Source of the DNA: Chromatiaceae bacterium
GTDB lineage: Bacteria; Pseudomonadota; Gammaproteobacteria; Chromatiales; Chromatiaceae
Direction: 5' to 3'
DNA: 37,127 bases
NCBI GenBank assembly: GCA_028277905.1
Contig: JANQFI010000204.1
Span: forward strand, 1-37,127
This document shows positions 26,548 to 36,938 of this stretch, in pieces. The position numbers and the translations under genes were made by a program. Numbering within the stretch: the first letter of the stretch is position 1; every line of letters begins with the position of its first letter. Under the pieces are notes generated by a model. That model ran no database searches. It worked only from the letters and a program-made list of their open reading frames with translations, and was not told the DNA's origin.

Positions 26548-27627
26548 TCAAGTTATGTCTAGCGCAGACTTCAGGGCCTCCAACAGGAGGGTGTTCTCGT
26601 CCGCTGTGCCGACGGTGATACGCAGGCAGTCGGCGAGCAGCCGATGGGTGCCGTCGAGCTTCTTGATGAGCACGCCGCGGTCCAGCAGGCCCAGGTATAA
26701 GGCGCCAGCGCGGCCAGGGGCGGTGCGCACCAGGATGAAGTTGGCCTCGCTCGGATAGGGCTTGACGCCCTGGAGACCTGTGAGTGCATCGAAGAGCCTG
26801 GCACGCTCGGCGCGGATCGCGGCGGTCTGCTCGTCCAGGACGGCGCGGTGGCGGAGCGCGAAGGCGGCGCTGGCCTGGGTGAGCACGTTGATGTTGTAGG
26901 GCAGCCGGACCTTGTCGATCTCGGCGAGCCATTCGCTCGGACCGGCCAGGTAACCCAGCCGCAGCCCGGCGAGCCCCATCTTGGAGACAGTGCGCATGAC
27001 CAGCAGGTTCGGCCAGTCGCCGACCTGGGGCAAGAGGCTTCGGTCGGTGAAGGGTGCGTAAGCCTCGTCGACGACGACGAGCCCTGGGCTGGCCTCGATG
27101 ATGTGCGTGATGGCAGCGGCGTCGAACAGGTTTCCGGTGGGGTTATTAGGGTAGGCGATGAAGGTCAGCGCCGGTTGCTCGCGCTCGATGGCGGCGAGGG
27201 TGGCGTCCGGGTCCAGCGCGAAGCCGTCGGCACGCAGTGGAACGCCGATGTAGTCCAGGCCGGCGAACAGCGCGACCATCCGGTACATGACGAAGCCCGG
27301 GTCCAGCGAGAGCACGGTGCGGCCTGGCCTGCTGACCGCGAGCGCGAGCATCTGGATCAGCTCGTCGGAGCCATTGCCGAGCAGGAGCGCCATGTCGTCC
27401 GGAATGCCCATGGCCTCGCGCAGCGCGGTCTGGAGGTCGTGCCCCTGCGCGTCCGGATAGCGGTTCAGCGCCACATCGCGCAGCGCCGCGAGCCAGTCGT
27501 CGCGCAGCGCCTCGGGCCAGGAATAGGGGTTCTCCATGGCATCGAGCTTGACGAGCCCGGCGCTGTTCGGAACCTGGTAGGCGCGTAGTGCCTGGATCTC
27601 TGGGCGAATCAGGTCGGCAGGGGACAT
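26548..27627 (-). CDS. hisC: Histidinol-phosphate aminotransferase
   Basis: 359 residues from the ATG at 27627, chosen because MSPADLIRPEIQALRAYQVPNS matches family N-termini. The frame is open 32 codons further, into a low-complexity stretch. This PLP enzyme converts imidazole-acetol phosphate to histidinol phosphate. Visible are LDAMENPYSWPEAL, LGNGSDELIQML, FIAYPNNPTGNLFD, VVDEAYAPF and the PLP lysine in MRTVSKMGLAGLRLGYLAG. No ribosome-binding site is evident. It is the last gene of hisG-hisD-hisC, 117 bp after hisD; that spacer has irregular gcgaagtgcg repeats. Confidence 0.96.
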   Translation of the reverse strand: MSPADLIRPEIQALRAYQVPNSAGLVKLDAMENPYSWPEALRDDWLAALRDVALNRYPDAQGHDLQTALREAMGIPDDMALLLGNGSDELIQMLALAVSRPGRTVLSLDPGFVMYRMVALFAGLDYIGVPLRADGFALDPDATLAAIEREQPALTFIAYPNNPTGNLFDAAAITHIIEASPGLVVVDEAYAPFTDRSLLPQVGDWPNLLVMRTVSKMGLAGLRLGYLAGPSEWLAEIDKVRLPYNINVLTQASAAFALRHRAVLDEQTAAIRAERARLFDALTGLQGVKPYPSEANFILVRTAPGRAGALYLGLLDRGVLIKKLDGTHRLLADCLRITVGTADENTLLLEALKSALDIT

Positions 27628-27744
27628 GGCGAAGTGCGCAGTGGGGAATGCGAAGCGCGAAGTGCGTGGTGCCGAGCTGGAACCCGCGCCTGGGTCAGGT
27701 CCGACGGATGCAGTTTGGGACACAGCCTCGATACTCGCTCCTCG

Positions 27745-29043
27745 TTACTCTCCCCGATATTCGGCTGAGCGCGCATGCGCCGTCAGCCCCTCACCGCGGG
27801 CGAGCACGGATGCGATCTTGGCCAGCGCGGCGGAGCCGGCGGCGGATGCCATGACCAGGCTGGAGCGCTTCTGGAAGTCATAGACGCCGAGCGGCGAGCT
27901 GAACCGCGCCGTGCGGGACGTGGGCAGCACGTGGTTGGGGCCGGCGCAGTAGTCGCCCAGGGCTTCGGCGGTGTGGCGTCCCATGAAGATGGCGCCGGCG
28001 TGGCGGATCCTAGCGGCCAGGGCCTCGGGATCCGCCACGGACAGCTCCAGGTGCTCGGGGGCGATCCGGTTGGCCACTGCGGCGGCGTCGTCCATGTCCC
28101 GCGCCAGGATCAGCGCGCCACGAGACTTGAGCGCGGTCGCGATGATGTCGCGGCGTTCCATGGCGGGGAGCAGCTTGTCGATGCTTGCCGCTACAAGGTC
28201 CAGGTAAGCGGCATCCCAGGCGACCAGGATGGCCTGGGCATCCTCGTCATGCTCGGCTTGGCTGAAGAGATCCATGGCGATCCAGTCCGGGTCTGTGGCG
28301 CCGTCGCAGAGCACGAGGATCTCCGATGGACCCGCCACCATGTCGATGCCCACTTGCCCGAAGACGGCCCGCTTCGCGCTAGCGACATAGATGTTGCCGG
28401 GACCGACGATCTTGTCGCACGCGGGAATACTCTCGGTGCCATAGGCCAGCGCCGCGATGGCCTGGGCGCCGCCGATGGCGAAGGCGCGGTCCACGCCGGC
28501 GCTGTGCGCGGCCGCGAGCACCAGCTCGTTCAACTCGCCGTCCGGTGTGGGCACGACCATGACCAGCTCCTGCACGCCCGCCACCTTGGCGGGGAGGGCG
28601 TTCATCAGCACCGACGACGGATAGGCCGCCTTGCCGCCCGGCACGTAGAGTCCGACCCGGTCAAGCGGCGTGATCTTCTGGCCGAGCAGGGTGCCGTTCG
28701 GCTCCCGGTACTCCCAGCTCTGAATCGTCTGGTGCTCGGCATAGGCGCGGATGCGCGCGGCGGCGGCCTCCAGGGCGTCACGCTGCGCCAGCGGAATCAG
28801 TTCCGCGGCCTGCGCGAGGCGGGCGGCCGGGATGCTCAGCGCCGCAGCATCCGCCGGCTGCCAGCGGTCGAAGCGGGCGGTGTAGTCCAGCAGCGCCGCA
28901 TCGCCGCGGGTGCGCACGGCGTCGATGATGTCCTCGACAGTGCGTTGCACGTCGCGGTCGGCGCCGGGCTCCCAGGACAAGAGCGCGTCCAGGCGCGCGG
29001 CGAAGTCGGCGTCGGCGGTGCTGAGGCGGGAGATGTCGGGCAT
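27745..29043 (-). CDS. hisD: Histidinol dehydrogenase
   Basis: 432 residues, the usual size. It catalyses the two NAD-dependent oxidations of L-histidinol to L-histidine, with a zinc ion. Recognisable blocks are [94 protein letters not shown] (metal and catalytic residues) and [37 protein letters not shown]. It starts 59 bp after hisG and is followed by hisC on the same strand. Confidence 0.98.
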   Translation of the reverse strand: MPDISRLSTADADFAARLDALLSWEPGADRDVQRTVEDIIDAVRTRGDAALLDYTARFDRWQPADAAALSIPAARLAQAAELIPLAQRDALEAAAARIRAYAEHQTIQSWEYREPNGTLLGQKITPLDRVGLYVPGGKAAYPSSVLMNALPAKVAGVQELVMVVPTPDGELNELVLAAAHSAGVDRAFAIGGAQAIAALAYGTESIPACDKIVGPGNIYVASAKRAVFGQVGIDMVAGPSEILVLCDGATDPDWIAMDLFSQAEHDEDAQAILVAWDAAYLDLVAASIDKLLPAMERRDIIATALKSRGALILARDMDDAAAVANRIAPEHLELSVADPEALAARIRHAGAIFMGRHTAEALGDYCAGPNHVLPTSRTARFSSPLGVYDFQKRSSLVMASAAGSAALAKIASVLARGEGLTAHARSAEYRGE

Positions 29044-29102
29044 GGCAGTGCTCCGGTGCGTTGTGGTTGCTCGGGCCCTGCGGCTTTGTCCAGGCCGCCG
29101 GA

Positions 29103-29759
29103 TCAGGCCGCGGCCCCTGGCTCCACCGCGGCGCGCAGCGCGTCCAGCAGGGCCGTGACGCGGGCGTGCTTCATCTTCCAGGAGGCCTTATTGACGACCA
29201 GCCGCGAGCTGATGTCGCAGATGTGCTCCAGCGGCACCAGGCCATTGGCCTTCAGCGTATTGCCGCTTTCCACCAGGTCCACGATCAGGTCCGCGAGCCC
29301 CACCAGCGGCGCCAACTCCATGGAGCCGTAGAGCTTGATGATTTCGACCTGTTGGCCCTTGGCGGCGAAGTGGCGCTCGGCACAGCGCACGTATTTGGTG
29401 GCGATGCGCGGGCGGCGATGGTCGGTGCCGCCGTCCAGCAAGGCGCCGGGCATTCCGGCCACCACCATACGGCAGCGGGCGATGCGCAGGTCCAGCGGCT
29501 CGTAGAGGCCGTCGCCGCCGTGCTCTAGCAGCACGTCCTTGCCGGCCACGCCTAGGTCCGCGGCGCCATACTCCACGTAGGTTGGCACGTCGCTGGCACG
29601 GATGATGACCAGCTTCACCTGCGGGTCGTCGGTGCTCAGGATCAGCTTGCGGCTGGTTTCGGGATCTTCAGTCGCCCCTATGCCCGCCACGGCCAGCAGC
29701 GGCACCGCTTGCTCGAAGATCCGGCCTTTGGAGAGGGCGATGGTGAGGGTGTCGGGCAT
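29103..29759 (-). CDS. hisG: ATP phosphoribosyltransferase, short form
   Basis: 218 residues from the ATG at 29759 ([22 protein letters not shown]); the frame upstream of this is low-complexity spacer. HisG starts histidine synthesis by joining ATP and PRPP. The protein lacks the C-terminal ACT-like regulatory domain of long HisG (about 290-300 residues), so it belongs to the short HisGS class, which works as a hetero-octamer with HisZ. No hisZ is in the window. Diagnostic parts are [67 protein letters not shown] and [14 protein letters not shown]. Confidence 0.95.
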   Translation of the reverse strand: MPDTLTIALSKGRIFEQAVPLLAVAGIGATEDPETSRKLILSTDDPQVKLVIIRASDVPTYVEYGAADLGVAGKDVLLEHGGDGLYEPLDLRIARCRMVVAGMPGALLDGGTDHRRPRIATKYVRCAERHFAAKGQQVEIIKLYGSMELAPLVGLADLIVDLVESGNTLKANGLVPLEHICDISSRLVVNKASWKMKHARVTALLDALRAAVEPGAAA

Positions 29760-29880
29760 GGGGAAGTCCGGCGTACGGGGTCCGGGGTACGGGGCTGCCG
29801 AGTCCGGCGCTGCTCGTGTCGCGCTGAGCCCCTCGCCCCTGGGACGCCTGCGCCAAATCCCTGGCAACGGTAACCGGGTG

Positions 29881-29950
29881 TCAATCCAAATCGTAATCGA
29901 GAGCTAGATCACGATCGCAATTGATCCCGATCCCGATCCCGATTCGACAG
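29881..29950. repeat. GATC-rich hexamer repeats upstream of hisG
   Basis: The spacer 29760-30001 contains aatcgtaatcgagagctag, then gatcacgatcgcaattgatc and three gatccc units ending in gattcgac. It resembles the stretch upstream of dsrS (13216-13290) in composition and unit size. At 29771-29800 there are also ggggtacgggg repeats. No promoter for hisG could be resolved here. Confidence 0.6.
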
Positions 29951-30001
29951 GATGCGTCGGTCGCACGCTCGGCGCAGCCTCACTCGGCCTTTGGCGCTTG
30001 T

Positions 30002-31701
<1,700 letters not shown>

Positions 31702-31717
31702 GCGCGGGTACCCGGGC

Positions 31718-32329
31718 TCAGGCGCCTCTCGCCTTGCGCTCCAACTCCCGGATGAGCCCGTCGATGCCGGAGCGAGCGATGGTCACGCGGAATTGCCCGC
31801 GATAGTTCGAGATCATGCTCACGTTGTCGATCACCAAGTCATAGACCTTCCAGACACCATCCTTCTTGTGCATCCGGTAGTCGATCGGGATCGGCGGGCC
31901 GCCGCTCCCGGTCACCTCCGTCGGCACGACCACGGTCCCCGAGCGCGTGCCCGGCCGCGCGGGCTTGAAGAGGACCTGCTCGCCGGAATACTTCGCGAGC
32001 GACTTCGCGTAGGTACTGACCAGCAGGGCACGAAAGGCCGCGATGAGCTGGCGCCGCTGCGCCGGGCTGGCCTTGCTCCAGTCGCGTCCCACGGCGGAGC
32101 GGGTGATGAGGTCGAAGTCGAAATGCGGGGCGAGCTTGTTGCCCACCAACTCGTAGATCGCCGTGGGGTTGCCGTCCAGCTCCGCGCGGCGGTTCTCCAG
32201 CGTGCGCAGCGTGCTCTCCGCCGTGCGCTTGACCAGCGCCTCGGCCTCGGCGTCGGCGCCCGCGAGCGCCGGGACTGCCCAAAGGGCTGCAAGCAGCACT
32301 GCCGCCAACCATGCCATCCTCTCGCTCAT
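31718..32329 (-). CDS. mlaC: MlaC, periplasmic phospholipid-binding protein
   Basis: 203 residues with a cleavable signal peptide (MAWLAAVLLAALWAVPALAG, residues 4-23). MlaC shuttles phospholipids across the periplasm between the outer-membrane MlaA complex and MlaFEDB. Family blocks visible are ISTYAKSL-type sequence (VSTYAKSLAKYSGEQVLFKP), IPIDYRMHKKDGVWKVYDLVIDNVSMISNYRGQF near residues 137-170, and a basic C-terminus. The start overlaps the mlaD stop by four bases (ATGA), indicating translational coupling. Confidence 0.96.
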   Translation of the reverse strand: MSERMAWLAAVLLAALWAVPALAGADAEAEALVKRTAESTLRTLENRRAELDGNPTAIYELVGNKLAPHFDFDLITRSAVGRDWSKASPAQRRQLIAAFRALLVSTYAKSLAKYSGEQVLFKPARPGTRSGTVVVPTEVTGSGGPPIPIDYRMHKKDGVWKVYDLVIDNVSMISNYRGQFRVTIARSGIDGLIRELERKARGA

Positions 32330-32796
32330 TCCGAACCCTCCTGAGCCTTGTCGAAGAGAAACTGCCCGATCATCTGTTCCAGCACCAGCGCCGATTGCGT
32401 GTGCTCGATCTGGTCGCCATCGCCGAGATAATCCTGGCTGCCGCCCGGATCCAGCGCGACGTACTGCTCTCCCAGCAATCCGGCCGTGTAGATGTTGGCG
32501 AAGGTGTCGGTGGGCAACCGGTCGTACGCACCATCGATGCGGAGGGTCACGACGGCTTGATAGGTGTCCGCATCGAAGCGGATGTCCTCCACCCGGCCCA
32601 GGCGCACCCCCGCCATGCTGACGGGCGCCCGTACCTTCAGGCTGCCAATGTTATCGAACCGCGCCGTCAGCGCGTAGCCGTCGGCGCCGTCTCCGGCACT
32701 CAGGTTACTGACCCGCATCGACAGGAAGAACAGTGCCAAGAAGCCCGCCGCCATGAAGGCGCCCACCAGGATTTCCGTCGTACGTGTTGTTCCCAA
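32326..32796 (-). CDS. mlaD: MlaD, MCE-domain membrane-anchored lipid-binding subunit
   Basis: 156 residues. There is one N-terminal membrane helix (EILVGAFMAAGFLALFFLSM, residues 8-27), then a single MCE domain (GSLKVRAPVSMAGVRLGRVEDIRFDADTYQAVVTLRID, about 52-90), and the TAGLLGEQYVALDPGGS block near 110. MlaD forms a hexameric ring on the periplasmic side of the MlaFEDB transporter and passes lipids to or from MlaC. The gene lies 3 bp after mlaE and overlaps mlaC by four bases. Confidence 0.96.
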   Translation of the reverse strand: MGTTRTTEILVGAFMAAGFLALFFLSMRVSNLSAGDGADGYALTARFDNIGSLKVRAPVSMAGVRLGRVEDIRFDADTYQAVVTLRIDGAYDRLPTDTFANIYTAGLLGEQYVALDPGGSQDYLGDGDQIEHTQSALVLEQMIGQFLFDKAQEGSE

Positions 32797-32799
32797 GGC

Positions 32800-33582
32800 T
32801 CACTCCCCGAACATCAAAGCCGTCAAGATGAAGTCGAGCCCCAGCACCGCGAGCGCCGCGTGCACCACCGAGCGGGTGGTGGCGCGGCTGACGCCCGCCG
32901 AGGTTGGTGTGGCGTCATAGCCCTGGAACAGGGCGATCCAGGTCACCACGACGCCGAACACCAGACTCTTGATGACGCCGTTGAGCACGTCCTCGCGAAA
33001 GTCCAGCTTCGCCTGCATCTGGCTCCAGAAGGCACCGTCGTCGACACCGAGCAGCCCGACGCCCACGAACCAGCCACCGAGCACCCCGAGGGTACTGAAC
33101 ATGGCGGCCAAGAGCGGCATCGCGAGAAACCCGCCGAGGAAGCGCGGTGTCAAGATGCGCCGGATGGGATCGACGGCCATCATCTCCAACGCCGAGAGCT
33201 GCTCGGTGGCCTTCATCAGGCCGATCTCGGCAGTCAGTGCCGAGCCTGCGCGACCTGCGACCAGGAGCGCCGTCACCACTGGACCGAGCTCGCGGGCCAG
33301 CGACGCCGCCACCATGACGCCCAAGCTCTCCTCGGCGCCGAACTGCGACAGCACGTAGTAGCCTTGCAGACCCAGCACCATGCCGACGAAGAGGCCCGAC
33401 ACGGCGATGATCAATACCGACAGCACGCCGACGTTGTAGATCTGGGCCAGCAACAGTCGCGGTCGCGTCACTAGCGCCGGCAGCCCTCCGAGTACGGCGA
33501 CCAGCAGCAGGTGAGCTCGCCCGATGCCGGCGATCGCGCCGATGCCAGAGCGCCCGAGCCGCGCCAGTGCGTCGGTCAGCAT
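32800..33582 (-). CDS. mlaE: MlaE, inner-membrane permease of the Mla ABC transporter
   Basis: 260 residues with about five hydrophobic helices. MlaE is the permease of the MlaFEDB lipid transporter. The family signature [59 protein letters not shown] is clear around residues 63-122, as is [26 protein letters not shown]. The ATG lies inside the last codons of mlaF (overlap 33576-33582), and mlaD follows after 3 bp, so the mla genes form one operon. Confidence 0.97.
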   Translation of the reverse strand: MLTDALARLGRSGIGAIAGIGRAHLLLVAVLGGLPALVTRPRLLLAQIYNVGVLSVLIIAVSGLFVGMVLGLQGYYVLSQFGAEESLGVMVAASLARELGPVVTALLVAGRAGSALTAEIGLMKATEQLSALEMMAVDPIRRILTPRFLGGFLAMPLLAAMFSTLGVLGGWFVGVGLLGVDDGAFWSQMQAKLDFREDVLNGVIKSLVFGVVVTWIALFQGYDATPTSAGVSRATTRSVVHAALAVLGLDFILTALMFGE

Positions 33583-34481
33583 GCGCGTTCGTCGCCGAGC
33601 TTGAGCAGTTCGTCGGCGAGGGGCATGGCGGGGTAATGGAAGTGCACGGGGCCATCCGGTTGTCCGTCCAGAAACTGCCGCGCCCGCGGGCCCGCTGCCG
33701 AGGCCACTTCCGCCGGTGTGCCATGGCAGATCACGCGGCCCTCGGCGATGACGTAGACGGCATCGGCGATGCTGAGCGTTTCCGGCACGTCGTGGGAGAC
33801 GATGATGCTGGTCAAGCTGCCGGCGTCGTTCAGATGCCGGACCAGGGTCACCAGCACGCCCATGGAAATCGGGTCCTGGCCCGTGAAGGGCTCGTCATAC
33901 AGCACCATCATCGGATCCAGGGCTACGGCACGCGCCAGGGCCACGCGCCGCGCCATGCCACCGGAGAGCTGGCTCGGCAGCAGCGTCGCAGCACCGCGCA
34001 GGCCCACGGCCTCCAGCTTCATCAGCACCAGCCGTCTGAGCAGGGACTGCGGCAGATGTGCATGCTCGCGCAGTGGAAAGGCCACGTTGTCGAAGACCGT
34101 CAGGTCGCCGAGCAGCGCACCGCTCTGGAACAGCATGCCCATGCGGGTGCGCAGGGCGTAGAGCCGGCGGCGGCTCAAGCGATGGACGTCGGCACCGTCC
34201 ACCTCGACGATGCCTGCCTGCGGCCTGAGCTGACCGCTGATGAGCTTGAGCAGTGTCGTCTTGCCGGTGCCCGAAGGGCCCATGATGGCGGTGACGGCAC
34301 CACGGCGGATATCCAGGTCCAAGCCGTTGAAGATGCACTTGCTGCCTCGCGCGAAGTGCAGGCCGCGGATACGCACCAGCGGTGTGGCAAGCGCCGGGGG
34401 CTGGTCCCCAGGCGACACCGCTCTTGCGGTGGTAGGCGGGGTGTCGTAAGCAGCGGCGGCGCCGGGGACGCCTTTCCCCAT
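33576..34481 (-). CDS. mlaF: MlaF, ATPase of the Mla lipid transporter
   Basis: 301 residues. This is an ABC ATPase powering phospholipid transport with MlaE/D/B. Walker A is GPSGTGKTT at residues 68-76, the signature is [14 protein letters not shown] near 167, Walker B is [14 protein letters not shown] near 189, and the H-loop is in [10 protein letters not shown] near 224. The N-terminus has about 35 extra residues ([25 protein letters not shown]) compared with usual MlaF. The start is nevertheless supported by gggag 8 bases upstream, so the extension appears real. A hypothetical gene lies 63 bp upstream on the same strand. Confidence 0.96.
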   Translation of the reverse strand: MGKGVPGAAAAYDTPPTTARAVSPGDQPPALATPLVRIRGLHFARGSKCIFNGLDLDIRRGAVTAIMGPSGTGKTTLLKLISGQLRPQAGIVEVDGADVHRLSRRRLYALRTRMGMLFQSGALLGDLTVFDNVAFPLREHAHLPQSLLRRLVLMKLEAVGLRGAATLLPSQLSGGMARRVALARAVALDPMMVLYDEPFTGQDPISMGVLVTLVRHLNDAGSLTSIIVSHDVPETLSIADAVYVIAEGRVICHGTPAEVASAAGPRARQFLDGQPDGPVHFHYPAMPLADELLKLGDERAC

Positions 34482-34544
34482 GCGTGGTCTCCCTGATGGC
34501 AGGCGGAAACAGCCGAGAATTGTCCGGCCGGCGGGCCGCCAGCG

Positions 34545-35213
34545 TCAAGCAGGCCGGGTTGCGGCGTGCGCCAGCGGCGCTGACAGCTCCGCGAGCCCGA
34601 GCAGCGCGGCCAGCTCGCGCCAGGCCGCGAGCCGTTTGGCGGTGGGCTGCGGCAGGACCACCAGGGTCGCGGCCGCCGCCGCGTGCGAGCGCAGCCAGCG
34701 GGCGCCGCCGCGCAAATCATCGAGCAGCGCCTGCGGGCAATGCAGCGCCTGTCCGATCCGGAGCCTGGTATCCTCCGCTACCCATGGGGCGAGCAGCGCG
34801 CCTGGTGCGGCCAGTGTGTCCCCCCAGCGCACCCAGGCGACGAGATTGTCGCCGAGCGCCTCCAGTGCCGGCTCGGGCCGGGCACCGGCTCCCCCTGTCG
34901 GCGGCGGATGCTCTAGGAAGAAGCCGAAGCGTCGGTGCACGTCATGTTGCCAACTCCGCAATGTCGCCGCCGGTGTGGTGCCCCAGACCGCGACGGGCAG
35001 ATAGACGCCGGGATGCTCGTTGGCGAAATAGCCGAGCCGCCAATCCTCCGGCAGGTCGTCCGGGTAGAAGCTGGGCCTGTCCTCCAGGTCCCACCAGCCC
35101 TTGGGGACTATGGCAACCGCCCGCGCGGCGGTGCTGTTGCTGCCTGTGGCGGACATGGGGATCAAGTGGATTGCGCCGGCTGCGGCCAGCGCGAGCGCGC
35201 ACAGACAGGGCAT
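34545..35213 (-). CDS. Hypothetical protein upstream of mlaF
   Basis: 222 residues from the ATG at 35213, which has agga at ideal spacing. The first 19 residues are hydrophobic (CLCALALAAAGAIHLIP) and could be a weak signal; an internal ATG at 35156 is the alternative start, without a ribosome-binding site. The most family-like block is FYPDDLPEDWRLGYFANEHPGVYLP (about residues 48-72). It resembles a motif I associate with uncharacterised gammaproteobacterial DUF72-like proteins, but I am not sure. The rest is Ala/Leu-rich. It precedes mlaF by 63 bp and may share its transcript. It occupies the place where kdsD or a yrbG-type gene is usual. Confidence 0.7.
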   Translation of the reverse strand: MPCLCALALAAAGAIHLIPMSATGSNSTAARAVAIVPKGWWDLEDRPSFYPDDLPEDWRLGYFANEHPGVYLPVAVWGTTPAATLRSWQHDVHRRFGFFLEHPPPTGGAGARPEPALEALGDNLVAWVRWGDTLAAPGALLAPWVAEDTRLRIGQALHCPQALLDDLRGGARWLRSHAAAAATLVVLPQPTAKRLAAWRELAALLGLAELSAPLAHAATRPA

Positions 35214-35360
35214 CGGGATGGTCCTATGTTAGGCTTTGACGGCCCCGGGAGACGTCGATCCTTGGCCAACCCTCGGGCCCAGGGCCATCATCGTCGTGTC
35301 GTCAGGGGCCGGTTCGATAAGGGCTGTCTGCGGATTTCCGCAGGTTCAAGGCGCCTTGTC

Positions 35361-35410
35361 CGGACAACCTTAGGGTTCGGACAACCTTAGGGTCCGGACA
35401 ACCTTAAGGC
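35361..35410. repeat. Three 17-bp tandem units before repeat A3
   Basis: cggacaaccttagggtt (35361-35377), cggacaaccttagggtc (35378-35394) and a diverged third copy cggacaaccttaaggc (35395-35410), which runs into the left end of repeat A3. A related core (taaggt...tttccg, opposite orientation) appears twice near the end of the window, 37031-37096. Confidence 0.85.
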
Positions 35411-35713
35411 GATTGCCTGAGGTTTTCATACCGGATTGCGCCGGATCTTCGCCTGCCTGCAAAGAGAGCCAACAGGCGCATAGTTGCGCTAGTGCAGCAG
35501 CGCGAAGGTCCCGAGACCGTCTCAGGTCGTTGTCGCTGTCGTTGTCGTGATCGCGGTCTCCCCGTGCGGATATTCGATTACGATTACGATTACGACAACG
35601 AGGGGATCCCGGTCTCGGAACTTCCGCAGCAAAGGACTAGGCAACTGTTGGCGCGACGCGGCAGGCGGGCGAAAAGACGAGCGAGCTGGTGTGACAATCG
35701 ACAGCAATCGCCT
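35407..35713. repeat. Repeat family A, copy 3, diverged and split by repeat B2
   Basis: The ends aggcgatt (35407-35414) and aatcgcct (35706-35713), the internal gcgcatagttg, and the aggcgggcgaaaagac segment (35667-35682) match copies A1 and A2. Element B2 (35489-35640) sits in the central loop. The central stem is changed but still complementary: gccaacag (35468-35475) pairs with ctgttggc (35645-35652), against gcggcagcgggc/gcccgctgccgc in the other copies. Pairing has therefore been kept while sequence changed. Confidence 0.85.
35489..35640. repeat. Repeat family B, copy 2 (152 bp), inserted in repeat A3
   Basis: It runs ctag to ctag, like copy B1. The outer arms gcgaaggtcccgagaccg and cggtctcggaacttccgc are almost perfectly complementary. 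Next to the centre are tandem gttgtc hexamers and three gattac units, which differ in number and sequence from B1. If one ctag is removed, the flanks rejoin as the loop of a repeat A palindrome, consistent with insertion and a 4-bp ctag duplication. Confidence 0.88.
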
Positions 35714-35826
35714 TGGCCTTGGCAACCGGGCCTCAAGAATGGCGGGGCATCCTGACCCTCGAGGAAAACGCCCGTCGAATGGCGTATCCCCGCAGTAACC
35801 AGTCTTGTCAGATGCGGGTGAATTCG

Positions 35827-36369
35827 ATGCAGGAGGTTCTCGAGCGCGCGAAGCACATCCGACTCGTCATCTTCGACGTCGATGGCGTGCTCACCGACGG
35901 CAGTCTGTACCTCGGCGACGACGGCCAGGAATATAAGGCATTCCATTCCCGTGACGGGCATGGCATGTCGATGTTGCGTGACAGCGGCGTCACTCTCGGC
36001 GTTATCACCGGGCGACGCTCGGAAGTGGTACGCATCCGGATGCAGAGCCTCGGCATCGAGCACGTGCACCAGGGTTGCCGGGACAAGCTGCCGGTGTTCC
36101 GCGAGCTCACGGCCGGGCTTGGCATCGAGCATCCTCAGGTGGCCTATATGGGCGATGACCTGATGGACATACCCGTCATGCGCTGCGTCGGGTTAGCGGC
36201 GGCTGTGGCCGATGCCCATCCGGTCGTGCGCGGGTATGCACATTGGTGCACACCGAGCCCCGGCGGGCGTGGTGCGGCGCGCGATCTCTGTGAGCTGATC
36301 TTGCGCGCGCAGGGCAAGCTCGAGGCCCTGCTGGCCGCGTACATCGGTCAGACGGGGGCGGCGCCTTGA
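35827..36369 (+). CDS. kdsC: 3-deoxy-D-manno-octulosonate 8-phosphate phosphatase
   Basis: 180 residues from the ATG at 35827, placed so that the HAD motif IFDVDGVLTDG falls at residues 15-25; the open frame starts earlier, in repeat A3, and an ATG at 35812 is possible. KdsC removes phosphate from KDO-8-phosphate in LPS core synthesis. Other HAD parts are VITGRRSEVV near 62-71, the lysine region QGCRDKLPVF, and YMGDDLMDIPVMRCVGLAAAVADAHP. The stop overlaps the TTG start of lptC. The usual upstream partner kdsD is missing; repeats occupy the space. Confidence 0.95.
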   Translation: MQEVLERAKHIRLVIFDVDGVLTDGSLYLGDDGQEYKAFHSRDGHGMSMLRDSGVTLGVITGRRSEVVRIRMQSLGIEHVHQGCRDKLPVFRELTAGLGIEHPQVAYMGDDLMDIPVMRCVGLAAAVADAHPVVRGYAHWCTPSPGGRGAARDLCELILRAQGKLEALLAAYIGQTGAAP

Positions 36370-36938
36370 CCCTCTCCCTGCGTGAGGTCGCCATCGCGCT
36401 GCTGCTGACTGCCTTTGGCCTAGCTGCCTGGTGGTATCGCGACACAGGCCGCTCGGAGGTCGTCCCGGACAGCCCGCGCCACGGCCGCCCGGACTATGTG
36501 GTGGAGCAGGTGGCGGCGGTGACCATGTCCGACCTTGGCCACCCACTGCGCCGCTTGCAGGCCCCGGTGCTGCGGCACTATCCAGGCACCGCTGGTCGCG
36601 AGCTGGATTCACCGGTGCTGCGCCTGATCGAGGCGGAGGGGCCGGATTGGGTTATTCGCGCCGAGCGCGCGTGGTTGCCGCCGGACAGCTCCGAGGTACT
36701 GCTCGAGGGGCGGGTGCTCGCCGAGCGGCCCGGGGAGCAGGACGCGCGCCCGACGTACATCCGCACCACCGAGTTGCTGGTGATGAATGATGAGCGCTAT
36801 GCGGAAACGGACCGCTTCGTCGAGCTCGAGAACGGTGAGGATTGGCTCACTGCGGTGAACGGCATGCAGCTGTGGTTTGAACGGCCGATGCGTAGCCGTT
36901 TCTTCGGCCGGGTGCGCCAGCGCGTGATTGTGGATTAG
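36366..36938 (+). CDS. lptC: LptC, LPS export bitopic membrane protein
   Basis: 190 residues beginning with a TTG that overlaps the kdsC stop (TTGA), indicating translational coupling. One N-terminal membrane helix (VAIALLLTAFGLAAWWY, residues 8-24) is followed by a periplasmic beta-jellyroll: DYVVEQVAAVTMSDLGHPLRRLQAPVLRHYPG, then LEGRVLAERPGEQDARPTYIRTTELLVMNDERYAETDRFVEL. LptC connects the LptBFG extractor to the periplasmic LptA bridge. Normally lptA follows directly; here 189 bp remain in the window and no lptA start is seen. Confidence 0.93.
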   Translation: MTLSLREVAIALLLTAFGLAAWWYRDTGRSEVVPDSPRHGRPDYVVEQVAAVTMSDLGHPLRRLQAPVLRHYPGTAGRELDSPVLRLIEAEGPDWVIRAERAWLPPDSSEVLLEGRVLAERPGEQDARPTYIRTTELLVMNDERYAETDRFVELENGEDWLTAVNGMQLWFERPMRSRFFGRVRQRVIVD

